Positions 16,771-25,027 of a DNA stretch of 64,000 nt are shown in pieces; position 1 is the first letter of the stretch; each line of letters begins with the position of its first letter. Under the pieces are notes generated by a model. That model did no database searches. It was not told the DNA's origin and saw only the letters and a program-made list of their open reading frames with translations. A program made the position numbers and the translations under genes. Source of the stretch: Burkholderia sp. Bp8992 (GTDB taxonomy: Bacteria > Pseudomonadota > Gammaproteobacteria > Burkholderiales > Burkholderiaceae). The stretch spans positions 124,001 to 188,000 of the forward strand of contig NZ_QTQI01000005.1 in assembly GCF_003853705.1 (NCBI RefSeq), read 5' to 3'.

Positions 16771-18159
16771 ATGAATCGAGTCCTGTTGTTCAAGTCCGTG
16801 ATCACCGCGTTTCTCGCGCTGGCGATCCTGATCCCGCTGCAGATGGTCCAGAGCATCGTGCGGGAACGCGCCGATTATCGGCAGAGTGCGCTGCAGAGCA
16901 TCTGGGCGAGCTACGCGGGCCCGCAGTCGGTGACGGGGCCGGTGCTCGTCGTGCGTTACACGGAAGTCACGCGCGTGCGCGACGATTCGCCGGCCGGCGG
17001 CAAGGCGAAGACGAGCCTGAGGAGCGAGACGAAACGCCTGCTCGTGTTTCCGAAGACGCTGAGCGTCGACGGCACGCTGTCGGTCAGCGTGCGCTATCGC
17101 GGCATCCACAAGGCGCTGGTGTACGGGCTCGACAGCCGGATGACGGGCACGCTGCCGCTGCCTGACCTGAAGAAGCTGCCGCAGGCCGACGGCCACGTGA
17201 GCTTGAAGATCGACGGCGCGTATGTCGCGCTCGGCATCGGCGATCTTCGCGGGCTGAAGGCGCAACCCGACCTGCGCATCGGCGGCAAGCCGCTCGATGT
17301 GGAGCAGGGTACGCGGCTCGACAGCCTGCGCCAGGGCGTGCACGCGAACGTCGATCTCGCGGCGTTGCTGGACGCAAACGCAGGGGCGGCGGTCGTGCCG
17401 TTCAGCATTGGCCTGCCGCTGGCGGGTGCGGAATCCGTCGCGTTTGCACCGGTGGGTGACCAGAACGACTTTTCGTTGAAGTCGACGTGGCCGCACCCGA
17501 GCTTCGGCGGCGAGTTCCTGCCGGCCGAGCGCACGATCGATGCGCGCGGCTTCACGAGCAACTGGCACGTGACGTCGTTCAACACGAAGGCGCGCGAGCA
17601 GGTGGCGTCCGGCAACGGCGGGGACGAGATCGAGATGGCGTCGGTGTCGTTGGTCGAACCCGTGAACGTCTATCTGCAGGCGGAGCGTGCGACGAAGTAC
17701 GGTGCATTGTTCGTGATGCTCACGTTCGCGAGCTTCTTCATGTACGAGCTCGTGAAGCGGCTGCGCATTCACCCGATCCAGTACACGCTGGTCGGCCTGT
17801 CGCTCGCGCTGTTCTTCCTGCTGCTGCTGAGCCTGTCCGAGCACATCGCGTTCGGCTATGCGTATCTCGCGGCGAGCGCCGCATGCATCGGACTGCTCGG
17901 CTTCTACCTGTCGTTCGTGCTGCACAGCGTGAAGCGCGGCGCGACGTTCACGGCGCTGCTCGGGATGCTCTACGCGGCGCTCTACGGGCTGCTGCTGTCG
18001 GAAGACAATGCGCTGATGCTCGGTTCGTTGCTGCTGTTCGCGATCCTCGCCGGCATCATGACGCTCACGCGCCGCGTCGACTGGTATTCGCTCGGCGCCG
18101 CATGGCAGCCGCTGGCGGACAAGCAGGGTGCCGCGAAACCGGGCGCGCCGGCGAAGTAA
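16771..18159 (+). CDS. creD: Inner-membrane protein CreD
   Basis: 462 aa. One N-terminal helix (VITAFLALAILIPLQM), then a large periplasmic domain beginning with IVRERADYRQSALQSIWASYAGPQ, typical of CreD, to about residue 300, and a C-terminal block of five or six helices starting ALFVMLTFASFFMYELVKRLRIHPIQYTLVG, the conserved family signature. CreD is the most strongly CreBC-induced gene in E. coli and supports envelope integrity; its biochemical role is unknown. A terminator follows. Confidence 0.93.
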   Translation: MNRVLLFKSVITAFLALAILIPLQMVQSIVRERADYRQSALQSIWASYAGPQSVTGPVLVVRYTEVTRVRDDSPAGGKAKTSLRSETKRLLVFPKTLSVDGTLSVSVRYRGIHKALVYGLDSRMTGTLPLPDLKKLPQADGHVSLKIDGAYVALGIGDLRGLKAQPDLRIGGKPLDVEQGTRLDSLRQGVHANVDLAALLDANAGAAVVPFSIGLPLAGAESVAFAPVGDQNDFSLKSTWPHPSFGGEFLPAERTIDARGFTSNWHVTSFNTKAREQVASGNGGDEIEMASVSLVEPVNVYLQAERATKYGALFVMLTFASFFMYELVKRLRIHPIQYTLVGLSLALFFLLLLSLSEHIAFGYAYLAASAACIGLLGFYLSFVLHSVKRGATFTALLGMLYAALYGLLLSEDNALMLGSLLLFAILAGIMTLTRRVDWYSLGAAWQPLADKQGAAKPGAPAK

Positions 18160-18178
18160 TTGCGCGGGTGGCGAGCAC

Positions 18179-18215
18179 GCGCGCCGGCCCGGAATGCCGC
18201 GGCCGGCGCGCTTTT
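18179..18215 (+). terminator. Intrinsic terminator after creD
   Basis: GCGCGCCGGCC pairs perfectly with GGCCGGCGCGC across an 11-nt loop, followed by TTTT. It begins 20 bp after the creD stop and ends 19 bp before the stop of the convergent ridA-like gene. Confidence 0.85.
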
Positions 18216-18233
18216 GTACGGGGCGCTCGAGCC

Positions 18234-18656
18234 TTATGCGTGTGAGGCAGGCCGGCGAAACCGCGCCAGCGGAATCTCGGCGACGGCCGTGATCTCGATC
18301 AGCAGGTCGGGCTGGTAGAGACGCTCGACCTGAACGGTCGTCGTCACGGGATAGGGCTCGGCGAAATACCGCTTGCGGATGTCGCCCGCCTGCATGAACG
18401 CGTCGATGTCGGTTGCGTAGTGGACGAGCGAGATCACGTCCTGCATCTGCCCGCCCATCGCGGCCAGTACGTCGCGGATGTTGTCGAGCGTCTGGCGTAC
18501 CTGGGCGCGCATGTCGCCGTGGCCGACAACCTGCCCGTCGCGGTCGAGCGCGACCTGTCCCTTCAGATGCACGATCCGGCCGTCGCCCTGGATCACGGCC
18601 ATCGAGAACGCGCCGAACGGCGCCCAGACTTCCGGTGGATTCAAGGCTTCGGCCAT
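18234..18656 (-). CDS. RidA-family (YjgF/YER057c/UK114) protein
   Basis: 140 aa. The family core is visible: LKGQVALDRDGQVVGHGDMRAQVRQTLDNI, VISLVHYATDIDAFM, RYFAEPYPVTTTVQVERLYQPDLLIEITAVAEIP. RidA deaminates reactive enamine/imine intermediates; the key Arg of true RidA (before the P-x-R-x-x-x motif) is here replaced within PVTTTVQVERLYQP by Thr/Val, so it belongs to a subgroup with probably different activity. A 19-bp inverted repeat lies just upstream. Confidence 0.85.
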   Translation of the reverse strand: MAEALNPPEVWAPFGAFSMAVIQGDGRIVHLKGQVALDRDGQVVGHGDMRAQVRQTLDNIRDVLAAMGGQMQDVISLVHYATDIDAFMQAGDIRKRYFAEPYPVTTTVQVERLYQPDLLIEITAVAEIPLARFRRPASHA

Positions 18657-18676
18657 CGCGCAGCTCCGGTAGGGCG

Positions 18677-18695
18677 GGCACGGGATACCCGTGCC
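18677..18695. promoter_or_regulatory. Inverted repeat upstream of ridA-like gene
   Basis: GGCACGGG-ATA-CCCGTGCC, a perfect 8-bp repeat, lies 21 bp before the RidA-like start codon. Position suits a repressor site or a leader hairpin. No regulator is encoded next to it. Confidence 0.4.
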
Positions 18696-18800
18696 ATCGC
18701 GGCATTATGGCGGAGTTCCTCGTCGCCCCGTCCGTCCGGCTGACAGCGGCGGTGGCTCCGATCGACCTATACTGATCGTTCCACATTACCGGGCCACGCC

Positions 18801-18998
18801 GTGCCGAACCAAGCTTCAGAAGATCCGTCCGTCGACGATCCCCGTCCGACCCCGCCTGTCCAGCCCGAGCTGGAGGACTGCTGCAACAGCGGCTGCTCGC
18901 CGTGCGTTTTCGATTTATACGACGAAGCGCTCGCGCGCTATCGTATCGAACTGGCCGAATGGGAGGCGCGGCAAGCGCAACGCAAGCATCATCATTGA
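18801..18998 (+). CDS. Small cysteine-rich oxidoreductase-like (OXLD1-type) protein
   Basis: 65 aa, GTG start. The central segment PELEDCCNSGCSPCVFDLYDEALARYR fits the oxidoreductase-like domain (Pfam Oxidored-like; P-x-x-x-x-D-C-C-x-S-G-C-x-x-C-V-x-D-x-Y), also the N-terminal motif of some eukaryotic mitochondrial proteins. Four cysteines in CC-x3-C-x2-C could bind metal or form disulfides. The tail ends in HHH. It stands alone between convergent or divergent neighbours. Function unknown. Confidence 0.75.
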   Translation: MPNQASEDPSVDDPRPTPPVQPELEDCCNSGCSPCVFDLYDEALARYRIELAEWEARQAQRKHHH

Positions 18999-19067
18999 AC
19001 CGGGCGCCGGCGCGTGCCTGCGCCATCGCGCGATCCGGTCCATTAAGCCGCTGCCATCCCTGTCCGG

Positions 19068-20528
19068 CTACGCGCCGGCATGCAGCCGCCGATGCAGCGG
19101 CCCGAGCGCCGTCGACAATGCGATGCACACCAGCAACACGACCGTCAGCGTGAACATCGACGTCCGGAATCCCTGCACGTAGTCGATCGCGGCCGGATGC
19201 ACGCCGAGCCGCGCGAAGAACACGCCGCCGATCGTCGCGGCGCCGACGGCCGCACCGATCTGCAGCATCGCGCTGACCATCCCGGACGCGACGCCCGCGC
19301 GGGCCGCGTCGACTTCCGCGAGCACGATCCTCACGACCGACGGCAGCACGAGGCCTTGCCCGATCCCGATCGCCGCGATGCCCGCATAGAAGCCGGGCCC
19401 CGGCGCATCCGCACGGGCGAGTGCGGCGGCGGTCGTGACGCCGGCCGCGAGCATCACGAAGCCGAGCGTGAGCACGCGATGGCCGCCGAACCGGCCGACG
19501 AGGCGCGGCATCAGCAGCGGGCTTGCGAGGAAGCCGAGCCCGAGCGGCAGGATTGCGAACCCCGACGCGAGCGGCGACCAGTTCAGGCAGCCCTGCAGAT
19601 AGATCCCGTAGCTCAGGAAGAACGCGCTCAGCATGTAGAACAGGAACGCGAGCAGGAGCCCGAGCGCGACGACCGGGTTGCGGAACAGGCGCACGTCCAG
19701 GAGCGGATCACGACCGCCGGCAAGCCGGCGCGATTCGACTGCCAGCAGCGCGCCGAGCATCGGCAGCGCGCCGACGAGGCACGCGATCATCCACAGCGGC
19801 CAGCCGGCTTCGCGGCCGTGTGTGAGCGGATACACGAGCATCAGCAGGAACAGCGACATCAGCACCGTGCCGGGCACGTCGATACGCTGGCCGCGCGGCG
19901 GCCGGTTCTCCGGAATGAAGCGCCAGCTGCCGATCAGCGCGAGGACGCCGATCGGCAGATTGACGAGGAAGATCGCGCGCCAGCCGAGCCCGAATGGATG
20001 CAGGCTGATCAGCGCGCCGCCGCCGAGCTGGCCGATCACGGCCGCGAGGCCGAACGCGAACCCGTAGAAGCCCATGACGCGCACCTGTTCCTGCGGGCTG
20101 AACACGCTGCGGATCGTCGCGAGCACCTGCGGCGCGAGGATCGCGGCGAACAGGCCCTGCAGCACGCGGCCGCCGACCAGCACCGTGCCGCTGCCGGCGA
20201 GCCCGCACAGCGTCGACGCGAGCACGAAGCCGGCCATGCCGAGCATGAACATGCGCTTGCGGCCGTACAGGTCGCCGAGGCGGCCGCCGGTGATCTGGAC
20301 GACCGCGCTTGCGCACGCATACGCCGACACGACGAGCTGCAATTCGGCCGGTCGCGCGTCGATGCCGTCGCGGATGGCCGGTAACGCAAGATTCACGATG
20401 AAGTAGTCGAGCGGCGGCAGAATGGCGCCGACCAGCAGGACCACGAGCGCCCAGCCGTGATGGCTGCGCGGCGTCGCCGCGGCAGCCGCGCCGGCCGGCG
20501 CGCAAGGAGCAAGGGTGGGGTTCGTCAT
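19068..20528 (-). CDS. DHA2-family (14-helix) MFS multidrug exporter
   Basis: 486 aa. Antiporter motifs are visible: LDYFIVNLALPAI (motif D1 region), GGRLGDLYGRKRMFMLGM (motif A) and the GFAFGLAAVIGQLGGG stretch resembling motif C. About 14 hydrophobic segments follow the EmrB/QacA pattern. No EmrA-type adaptor is next to it. A LysR gene is divergent across 145 bp that holds a consensus LysR box, so it is probably the regulator of this exporter. Substrate unknown. Confidence 0.9.
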   Translation of the reverse strand: MTNPTLAPCAPAGAAAAATPRSHHGWALVVLLVGAILPPLDYFIVNLALPAIRDGIDARPAELQLVVSAYACASAVVQITGGRLGDLYGRKRMFMLGMAGFVLASTLCGLAGSGTVLVGGRVLQGLFAAILAPQVLATIRSVFSPQEQVRVMGFYGFAFGLAAVIGQLGGGALISLHPFGLGWRAIFLVNLPIGVLALIGSWRFIPENRPPRGQRIDVPGTVLMSLFLLMLVYPLTHGREAGWPLWMIACLVGALPMLGALLAVESRRLAGGRDPLLDVRLFRNPVVALGLLLAFLFYMLSAFFLSYGIYLQGCLNWSPLASGFAILPLGLGFLASPLLMPRLVGRFGGHRVLTLGFVMLAAGVTTAAALARADAPGPGFYAGIAAIGIGQGLVLPSVVRIVLAEVDAARAGVASGMVSAMLQIGAAVGAATIGGVFFARLGVHPAAIDYVQGFRTSMFTLTVVLLVCIALSTALGPLHRRLHAGA

Positions 20529-20639
20529 GAAAGCGGGTCCAGAAAAATGAGGGCCGTATGTGCAGGCGACGCACGCAGGCCGTTGACCCCGTATTCTGGC
20601 GGTGGCCTATGGTTCGGAAAAGCGGGAAAGAGTGGTAGC

Positions 20640-20662
20640 ATCCATCGGATTATTCGATGGAT
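20640..20662. promoter_or_regulatory. LysR-type recognition box (ATC-N9-GAT palindrome)
   Basis: ATCCATCG-N7-CGATGGAT, perfect 8-bp arms, contains a T-N11-A core (20645/20657) and ATC-N9-GAT. It lies 11 bp before the LysR start and in the shared promoter region with the divergent exporter, as expected for an autoregulatory site. Confidence 0.65.
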
Positions 20663-20673
20663 AGGAGATGGCG

Positions 20674-21546
20674 ATGCGCGGTTTCGACCTGGACCAGTTG
20701 CGCACGTTCGCGGCGGTCGCCGACGCCGGCAGCCTGTCGGCCGCCGCGCCGCTGCTGCACCTGTCGCAGTCGACGGTCAGCGAGCAGGTGCGCAAGCTCG
20801 AGTCACGTGCCGGCGTGCCGCTGTTCGTGCGCAGCAAGCGCGGTGTCGAGCCGACGCCGGCCGGCACGCGGCTGCTGCATCACGCGCGGCGTATCGTGGC
20901 ACTGAACGAGGCCGCGTTCGACGAGCTGCGCGGGCAGGCGATCAAGGGCGAGCTGCGCGTCGCGATCACCGATTACTACCGCACGAATGAAGTGGCGGGG
21001 ATGCTGGCGCGGCTGCGGGAGTGCTACCCGCAGTTGAGCCTGCACGTGAGCGCGATGAAGAGCGTGGACATCGAGGCGGCGCACGCGCGGGGGCAGATCG
21101 ATCTCGGCGTCGTGATGAACATGTCGAGCGGGCCGTTCCGGCCTGTGTCGGCCGATACGCGCTGGGTGTTGCGTCGCGAGCCGCTGTCGTGGGTCGCATC
21201 GCCCGCGCTCGCCGAGCAGTTGCCCGAGCCGCTGCCGCTCGTGCTGCTGCCGGATGACTGCATGATGCATCAGGTCGCCGTGCGCTCGCTCGACGAGCAG
21301 CGCACACAGTACGTGCTCGTGCACAGCGCGTCGGGCGTCGCGGGGCTGCAGTCGATGCTCGCGGCGGGGCTCGGGGTCGGCTGCCTGTGCGCGTCGGCGA
21401 TTGGCGACGGCCTGATGCGGCTCGGCACGAAATACCGGTTGCCGCCGTTGCCCGACGCGGTGTTTTCGCTGACGCCGCCGATGCCGGGCGAGCGCGAGAC
21501 CGTCACCCAGGCGCGCGAGGTGCTGTCGCGCCAGTTGCTGATGTAA
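20674..21546 (+). CDS. LysR-family regulator divergent from DHA2 exporter
   Basis: 290 aa. The N-terminal winged HTH reads FDLDQLRTFAAVADAGSLSAAAPLLHLSQSTVSEQVRKLE; the ligand domain follows from about residue 90. The ATG at 20674 is preferred to one at 20668 because AGGAG at 20663-20667 then has proper spacing. The ligand-domain start (RVAITDYYRTNEVAGMLARLRECYP) is typical. Likely controls the divergent exporter through the palindrome at 20640-20662. Confidence 0.88.
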   Translation: MRGFDLDQLRTFAAVADAGSLSAAAPLLHLSQSTVSEQVRKLESRAGVPLFVRSKRGVEPTPAGTRLLHHARRIVALNEAAFDELRGQAIKGELRVAITDYYRTNEVAGMLARLRECYPQLSLHVSAMKSVDIEAAHARGQIDLGVVMNMSSGPFRPVSADTRWVLRREPLSWVASPALAEQLPEPLPLVLLPDDCMMHQVAVRSLDEQRTQYVLVHSASGVAGLQSMLAAGLGVGCLCASAIGDGLMRLGTKYRLPPLPDAVFSLTPPMPGERETVTQAREVLSRQLLM

Positions 21547-21589
21547 AACCAGGCCGTGCGACACGCGGCGGCGCGTTCGAGAGGCGTGC

Positions 21590-21910
21590 ATGAACGACGA
21601 ACTGAAGAACCAGATGGCGGCGAAGCTGCAGGACGCGCTGGAACGCGTGGTCGACGAGCGTTCGCTGATCTACTTCCTGCGCGTGCTCGGCCATGACTGG
21701 CACAAGGAGCGGCAGCTCGAGGCCGACGTGCCGCCGTCGCCGTACGCGCGCGCCGCGTTCGGCTGGGAAAACCGCTCGATCGGCGAGTATCTGGAGGCGA
21801 TGGTCGACTGGGCCGAGGCGTCGGAGGAGGGGCTGCGTTTCTACGAGGTGCCCGACAATCCGTGGCGGCGCATCGCGGACATCCTGTTCGCCGGGAAAAG
21901 CTACGAGTAG
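21590..21910 (+). CDS. Small conserved acidic protein of unknown function
   Basis: 106 aa, ATG preceded by GAGAGGCG. It contains DALERVVDERSLIYFLRVLGHDW followed by FGWENRSIGEYLEAMVDWAEAS and NPWRRIADILFAGKSYE. The W-E-N-x-x-I-x-x-Y-L-E-A-x-x-x-W pattern resembles small DUF proteins (DUF7660-like), mostly encoded in bacterial accessory regions, but I cannot assign a function. It begins 44 bp after the LysR gene on the same strand. Confidence 0.65.
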   Translation: MNDELKNQMAAKLQDALERVVDERSLIYFLRVLGHDWHKERQLEADVPPSPYARAAFGWENRSIGEYLEAMVDWAEASEEGLRFYEVPDNPWRRIADILFAGKSYE

Positions 21911-21941
21911 CGACGCGCGGGCGCTTTATGAGCGCGGCGGC

Positions 21942-22844
21942 CTACTCGGCAACTTCCCCTTCCGCATATGCACGCAACCCGTTGGCCAGCGCATCGAACA
22001 CGGCGCGGCAGCGCGGGTTCGTCCGCAAATCCTCATGCATCACGACCCAGGTTTCCAGCTTCATCGCGAGTTCGTCCGGCAGCACGCGCACGATTCGCGC
22101 ATCGCGTTTCGCGAGCGCCGACTGGCAGAAGCCGATGCCGTAGCCGGCGCGGATCATCGCGAGTTGCGCGAGGTTGCTGTCGGTGCGCAGCGCAAACGCT
22201 TCGCGCTTCCATAACGGCATCCCGCGCCCCGCCGAGCGGATGAACGGCGTGACCGTATCGAAGCCGATCAGCGCGTGATGCGCGAGTGCGTCGGTCGTCG
22301 CGGGCGCCCCGTGGTGCGCGAGATAGTCGTCGCGGGCATACAGCCCGACCTCGATTTCGCCGACTCGCCGCGCGACGAGCGCGTCCTGCGCGGGCGGCGC
22401 CATCCGGACCGCGATGTCGGCCTCGCGCTTCAGCACATCCTGGATGCGGTCAGTCGGCACCAGCTCGATGACGAGCCCCGGATGGTCGCGCCGCAACTGC
22501 GCGAGCATCGGCGGCAGCACCTCGACGGCGATCACGTCGCTTGCGGAGATCCGCACGATGCCGCGCACGCCCGCGCCGTGGCTCGCGGCCGCACGCTCGA
22601 ACGCGGCGGCCGCGCTGCGCAGCGCTTCCGCGTGGCCGCGCAGCGCAAGCGCCGCCTCGGTCGGCAGCAGGCCCGACGGCGAGCGCGTGAACAGCGTCTG
22701 GCCGAACGCGGCTTCGAGCGCCGCGACGTGGCGGCCGGCGGTGGGCTGCGTAATGCCGAGCGCGCGCGCCGCGCCGGACAGCGAGCCTTCCGTCAGCACG
22801 GCGAGGAAGGTCCGGTAGCGTTCCCAGTTCAGATCGATGGTCAT
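21942..22844 (-). CDS. LysR-family regulator divergent from epimerase
   Basis: 300 aa. HTH: WERYRTFLAVLTEGSLSGAARALGITQPTAGRHVAALE; ligand domain from residue 90 (GIVRISASDVIAVEVLPPMLAQLRRDHPGL). The variant with W-E-R-Y and G-x-x-Q-P-T-x-x-R-H matches LysRs that control single divergent redox genes. The intergenic region contains CCTATAGG (22864-22871) in an AT-rich block, a possible contact site. The epimerase-like gene opposite is the likely target. Confidence 0.88.
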   Translation of the reverse strand: MTIDLNWERYRTFLAVLTEGSLSGAARALGITQPTAGRHVAALEAAFGQTLFTRSPSGLLPTEAALALRGHAEALRSAAAAFERAAASHGAGVRGIVRISASDVIAVEVLPPMLAQLRRDHPGLVIELVPTDRIQDVLKREADIAVRMAPPAQDALVARRVGEIEVGLYARDDYLAHHGAPATTDALAHHALIGFDTVTPFIRSAGRGMPLWKREAFALRTDSNLAQLAMIRAGYGIGFCQSALAKRDARIVRVLPDELAMKLETWVVMHEDLRTNPRCRAVFDALANGLRAYAEGEVAE

Positions 22845-22942
22845 ACATAAATGTATAGCTGATCCTATAGGTTAGGCAATTTATTGTTGGCCGCCGGCGC
22901 GCGAGAATGCGTCTCACGATGAATCATTCAAGGAGAGCAGCG

Positions 22943-23926
22943 ATGACGACGAATGCAGGCGGGACGCAACGGCAGGCACTCGTGCTCGGCGCGAGCGGCG
23001 GGATTGGCGGGGAAGTCGCACGGCAGTTGCGCGATGCGGGCTGGCAGGTGCGCGCGCTCAAGCGCGGGCTCGATGCCGAGGTCGTGGAGCGCGACGGCAT
23101 CGCGTGGATGCGCGGCGACGCGCTGGATCGCGAGGCGGTGATCCGCGCCGCACGCGGCTGCAGCGTGATCGTGCATGCGGTGAATCCGCCCGGATACCGG
23201 AACTGGGCGCAGCAGGTGCTGCCGATGATCGACAACACGATCGCGGCGGCGAAGGCGGAGCGGGCCACCGTCGTGCTGCCGGGCACCGTCTACAACTACG
23301 GCGCCGACGCGTTTCCGGTGCTGGTCGAAGATGCGCCGCAGCATCCGTCGACGCGCAAGGGCGCGATCCGCGTCGAGCTGGAGCGCCGGCTGCAGGACGC
23401 GGCCGGGCAGGGCGTTCGCACGATCATCGTGCGGGCCGGCGATTTCTTCGGGCCGAAGCTCACCGGCAACAGCTGGTTTGCGGCGGGGTTGGTCAAGGCC
23501 GGGCGGCCGGTTGCTGCCATCAGCGTGCCGGGGCGGGACGGCATCGGGCATCAATGGTCGTACGTGCCGGACGCCGCGCGCGCGATGGTCGAGCTGATCG
23601 AGCGGCGCGACACGCTGGAACCGTTCGCGCGCTTTCACCTCGGCGGGCATTGGGACGAGGATGGCTCGCAGATGGCGGAGGCCGTGCGCCGCGTCGCGCA
23701 GCGGCACGGGCTGCGGCCGACGGTGCGCAAGTTCCCCTGGTGGTTCGTGTGGGCCGCGGCGCCGTTCGTCACGACGCTGCGCGAATTGCTCGAGATGCGC
23801 TACCTGTGGCGCGAGCCGATCCGGCTCGACAACACGCGCGTGACCACGGTGCTCGGCCGCGAGCCGGTGACGCCGCTCGACACGGCGGTGGAAGTGACAT
23901 TGGCGGGGCTGGGGTGTCTCAAATGA
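22943..23926 (+). CDS. NAD-dependent epimerase/dehydratase-like protein
   Basis: 327 aa, extended SDR/NAD(P)-binding fold. LVLGASGGIGGEVARQLRDAGW is the Rossmann loop; VHAVNPPGYRNWAQQVLPM and VVLPGTVYNYG follow, where the usual YxxxK is replaced by a Y-N-Y-G...RKG arrangement (TRKGAIRVELE). AAGQGVRTIIVRAGDFFGP is typical of isomerase-like members. The ATG at 22943 follows AAGGAGAGCAGCG. Divergent from the LysR gene. Substrate unknown. Confidence 0.83.
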   Translation: MTTNAGGTQRQALVLGASGGIGGEVARQLRDAGWQVRALKRGLDAEVVERDGIAWMRGDALDREAVIRAARGCSVIVHAVNPPGYRNWAQQVLPMIDNTIAAAKAERATVVLPGTVYNYGADAFPVLVEDAPQHPSTRKGAIRVELERRLQDAAGQGVRTIIVRAGDFFGPKLTGNSWFAAGLVKAGRPVAAISVPGRDGIGHQWSYVPDAARAMVELIERRDTLEPFARFHLGGHWDEDGSQMAEAVRRVAQRHGLRPTVRKFPWWFVWAAAPFVTTLRELLEMRYLWREPIRLDNTRVTTVLGREPVTPLDTAVEVTLAGLGCLK

Positions 23927-24074
23927 GCTGCGGCCGGTAGCACGAGTTGCACCCGGGCACCGAAACGCGTCACGGCGAACCACTGCACTCGCGGAACAAC
24001 AATTCTCCACATACCCGCACGCGTCCGGTGCGCATCATGTCGGTCAATGCCGAGACGGCGAAAACGGGGGCGCG

Positions 24075-24218
24075 ATGGGGTATTTTGGATGGAAAGTGTC
24101 GGTTGCGGGGGCAATCATGTTCACGTTGAGCGGGTGCACCAACCTGGCTGGCGTGCTGTACTGCGGCAACTCGCAATTCAATTTTCCGGATTACCACTGC
24201 TTCGAATCGTACCGGTAG
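24075..24218 (+). CDS. 47-residue lipoprotein, unknown
   Basis: Small lipoprotein. MGYFGWKVSVAGAIMFTLSGC forms the signal with lipobox LSGC; the mature part is only 27 residues (CTNLAGVLYCGNSQFNFPDYHCF region) with two further cysteines and several aromatics. The stop is at 24216-24218. No clear ribosome site (GGGGGCGCG) but the lipobox and residue choice argue that it is real. No family recognised. Confidence 0.55.
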   Translation: MGYFGWKVSVAGAIMFTLSGCTNLAGVLYCGNSQFNFPDYHCFESYR

Positions 24219-24276
24219 AACAGCGCGCCGACCGAACGCCGCCGCGCCCGCGTCCCATGCGGTTTCCCGCTGCCCG

Positions 24277-24978
24277 TTACGCCACGACCGGCAGCACCTC
24301 GACCGCATACCGGTGCCGCAGGCTGCGCCCGAGCACCGGATCGTGCAGTTCCATTTCGAACGCGTCACCGTCGCCCATCGCCGCGATTGCGCCATGCACG
24401 GCGACCGTGCCGCCATACATCGCGCAGCGCGCGGGCATCGTGCGGCGGTCGTCGAAACGCTGCCACAGCACCTCGGGCACAAGCAGGCCGCTGACCGCGC
24501 CGTGCTGATATGCCGTCCGTTCGCCATCGCGCGAAATCAGCCAAGAACGCATCTCGATCGCATCCCAGTGATCCGCTACTTCCGCGTAAAGCCACGCGTC
24601 GCGGCCGAGCGGCTTCGCGCATACCTGCTTCGACACTGCGACGCCATACGCCTCGACTTCACGATCCGTATGATCGGAGCCGACGGTCACGAGCGTGCCG
24701 GCCGGGCTGTCGACCAGCACGCATTCGATCTCGCCGCCCGAGCGCGCACCGAGCACGCCGATCGACGGTGCCTGCGTGAGCAGTGCCGACGACACGCGAT
24801 AGAAGCACGGCGTGGTCGACGGCGGCACGACGCCGAGTGCCGCGAGTTCGTCGATATGCGCCTGGATCGCTGCCGGGTCGCGGCCGGCCCAGCCGGCAAT
24901 CACGACGCGCTGGATGTCGACGTCGACGGCGGTTGGCGCGCCTTGCAGGGAAATCATGTTGAACGACAGGGTTGGCAT
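24277..24978 (-). CDS. DUF2848-family protein
   Basis: 233 aa. The pattern VVIAGWAGRDPAAIQAHIDELAALGVVPPSTTPCFYRV, the SGGEIECVLV and TVGSDHTDREVEAYGVAVSKQVCAKPLG blocks are characteristic of DUF2848, proteins thought to adopt a fumarylacetoacetate-hydrolase-like fold. The conserved SDHTDRE and K could bind metal and a keto acid, so a hydrolase for a small organic acid is plausible but unproven. It is the last gene of a minus-strand cluster with an MHS transporter 49 bp upstream. Confidence 0.8.
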   Translation of the reverse strand: MPTLSFNMISLQGAPTAVDVDIQRVVIAGWAGRDPAAIQAHIDELAALGVVPPSTTPCFYRVSSALLTQAPSIGVLGARSGGEIECVLVDSPAGTLVTVGSDHTDREVEAYGVAVSKQVCAKPLGRDAWLYAEVADHWDAIEMRSWLISRDGERTAYQHGAVSGLLVPEVLWQRFDDRRTMPARCAMYGGTVAVHGAIAAMGDGDAFEMELHDPVLGRSLRHRYAVEVLPVVA

Positions 24979-25027
24979 GCGGAGATCCGTTTGAAGTGCG
25001 AAGAAAAGAATCGGCTGGCGGCGACGC

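Noticed and set aside
22864-22871. CCTATAGG as a defined LysR operator
   Set aside because: Only 8 bp and without a clear T-N11-A core; mentioned with the LysR gene but not listed as a site.
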